Of a stretch of DNA of 64,000 nucleotides, positions 62,011 to 64,000 are shown piece by piece; the first letter of the stretch is position 1, and the number at the start of each line of letters is the position of its first letter. The stretch comes from Eleginops maclovinus (Eukaryota > Chordata > Actinopteri > Perciformes > Eleginopidae). The stretch covers positions 18,168,793 to 18,232,792 of the forward strand of contig NC_086357.1 of NCBI RefSeq assembly GCF_036324505.1, given 5' to 3'. A program made the position numbers and the translations under genes. The notes under the pieces are model-generated. The model was not told the origin of the DNA and ran no database searches. It saw only the letters and a program-made list of their open reading frames with translations.

Positions 62011-64000
62011 ACCCCAACCTCTCATACATAAATCTTCAAAAAGATCCAACGTTTTCAATGTAATCCTGATCAGAATGTCCCTGACTATGACCAGGTAAAA
62101 CAGTTTTACAGTAGAGTCTGAGAAATCTTACCTCAATACAATGTCGCATACTGTACATATTTCTTTTCTAAATTGTCATTAAAAAAATAATTGTAATAAA
62201 TTCTAGCAGAACCATTTTCACACCATGCATCAAATATAATGACAAGAAAAAGCATTTCAGTGCTCAGTGTTGAGGGGAATTAATAGGATACATTATACCG
62301 TACCTTTTTAATAAATGAATGAATTAGTGAAATAAATCAATAAATATAGCATAGAAAGGAAATGCAATTAGGCAAAATGCGATTTCATTTAACAAATGTA
62401 TAAATCAAATTGCAATTCATAAATTAAGACCAAAAAGGAAACAAAAGCTTATTCCAGATTTTCTTATAAAGCATTTGTATTTATAAATCACATATTTGCC
62501 TCAAAGAGCATTAGAGGACCTCTTCCATGAGGGGCCGACATGCAATAGATGTCTTGAGTAGAGAGTAGACAGAAATACAATTTTTATTATTGTTAATAAA
62601 TAAGGACACAATGTGCACTTTCCCATTGCTTCCTCATTTCCCCCACACTTCTCCCTTATCTTTTGGTAGATAGAAGGAGTAACGTTATCCACGCATGCAG
62701 CAGGCGGAGGGGAGAGCGGGCCAGGGGAGGAGAAGATGGAGTACGGCTCCTCCCTCTCTGTCTCAGGGTGACAAGGCTTCTCCTCTACACCTTCGCATTC
62801 GTCTAATGAGGTGATAAAGTGAATGAATGAGGCATGAAAGGAGACATGCTGCTGAGGCTAGAGTGTTCCCAAGATGCCACTCCCCACAACCTTTTCCTCC
62901 TCTGTATTTTGAGGACAGTAGGGGGAAAATGCTCACAGGAGGATGAGGCAATTTCTGCAATGTGTCTGCAACTATCAGTCCTGGGTGACATGCATCACGC
63001 CTACATATGATTTGTCTTTGTTACACTGAGGTGTGGAACAGGAGCGAGGATCATTAGGGAGGGAAATCTTTACCTCAATCCAACTCTTCCCCTATTCTGT
63101 TAGTTTCAGTTCAATCGAAATAAAAGGCAAATGCCTTCCAGTCCTCCCAAAAAACACCTGACTTACCTTGCCGAATAAAGCGGAGGAACAAAAGAAAACC
63201 CTTTAACTTTGACTGTTCAGCCATGTAAATGTTTCAGATTTGGCCAATTCTTTTTCATGCAAAGAAACACACTCAAAGCCTTTTTCTCGAGCAGCATGTG
63301 CAATCACTCTTAGAGATACCAGCGGAGCATGCCAGGCAGATTTATTAGGTGAAATTTAATTCAGACGAGTTAATCAAGGACATACACAGAAGCAGAATGA
63401 CTTCCTGCAAGAGAAAAGCAGAAGAATTGCTGGATATTTGAAACTCTGTTTTTCACATTTGCTCTCCATTACTGTAGGTCCTTGTTAGGTTTCATGCAGC
63501 TTATCTTCCTGAGACAGAAGAAATGTGTTTCAAGTAAATGCATTTATAATGTTTTGACATGCAAGATTAAAGAAAAGCGTTGTAGTTTTAATTAGCTGTG
63601 GTACATTTGAATAAACTTGGCATTGAAGTATTTTGGAGAAGATAGATTGTGAGCGTCTGATGATCAGTCATAAAGCATTACAAAATGAAACGCAGCCAAT
63701 GGCTCCTCCACCATCTCCAACAAAAAGCCTGGAGGTAATAATGACTCATAGAGTTACCTGAGTCACTCTGTCCTTGATATTTATATTGATGTCATTGCAA
63801 TCACATTTGTTAGTTTAATTCATAATGGGAAATTCTGAAACAATGTCATGCGGCTGGAGGGGTAAGTAAAGGTCTCGCTGTTGCAGAGCTACTTCACATT
63901 AGTGTACTTTCTGGAAATAATGACTTTCTGCTAACAATCTAATCTGTCAGTCCAAACACTGGGAGAAGCTCTGTGTTTCATATCCCAGTGAACAGATTGG
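62011..64000. other. Upstream flank to the window end, no gene seen
   Basis: AT-rich non-coding sequence. A GA/GC-rich patch lies at about 62700-62770. No exon with splice context or domain supported. Confidence 0.45.

Overview
The window looks like nuclear DNA from a ray-finned (teleost) fish. It holds one host gene seen in two widely spaced exons, and the rest is non-coding DNA with many cut-and-paste DNA transposons of fish type (Tc1/mariner, piggyBac, hAT MITEs), a decayed L2-like LINE, a tRNA-derived SINE and long CA/CT microsatellites. There are no operons, phage, CRISPR arrays or bacterial features.

Host gene: two minus-strand exons match neuronal growth regulator 1 (negr1, IgLON family). 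Coding exon 1 (42666-42838) carries the signal peptide and the start of Ig domain 1. Exon 2 (6153-6391) carries the rest of Ig domain 1. The splice signals are GT/AG and the phases agree, so intron 1 is 36,274 bp. Positions 1-6152 are the start of intron 2. The later exons (Ig2, Ig3, GPI signal) lie beyond the left edge. Positions from 42839 to the right end are the 5' leader and promoter followed by upstream flank, in which I see no other host gene.

Mobile DNA, left to right: two hAT-type MITEs in intron 2 just past exon 2 (4759-5336, 5640-6020); a third hAT MITE in intron 1 that still encodes a piece of a BED zinc finger (9022-9380); a 180-bp Tc1-type MITE (13211-13390); a 237-bp pure CA microsatellite (24716-24952); a 1575-bp Tc1 element with about 160-bp inverted repeats and a broken DD34E transposase (35252-36826); a 2733-bp piggyBac with 15-bp inverted repeats, TTAA duplications and a transposase broken by one extra base (45018-47750); an L2-like reverse transcriptase remnant (53390-53861, minus); a SINE (60280-60502); and a CT-rich repeat (61480-62010). 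Five degenerate pieces of one ATTAATCG-rich repeat family are spread over intron 1.

I found no convincing new biological system. The points most worth a second look are three perfect inverted GGTCA-n3-TGACC palindromes at the piggyBac ends, a TAGCTA footprint-like insertion that breaks the Tc1 transposase, and two abutting upstream ORFs in the presumed negr1 leader.
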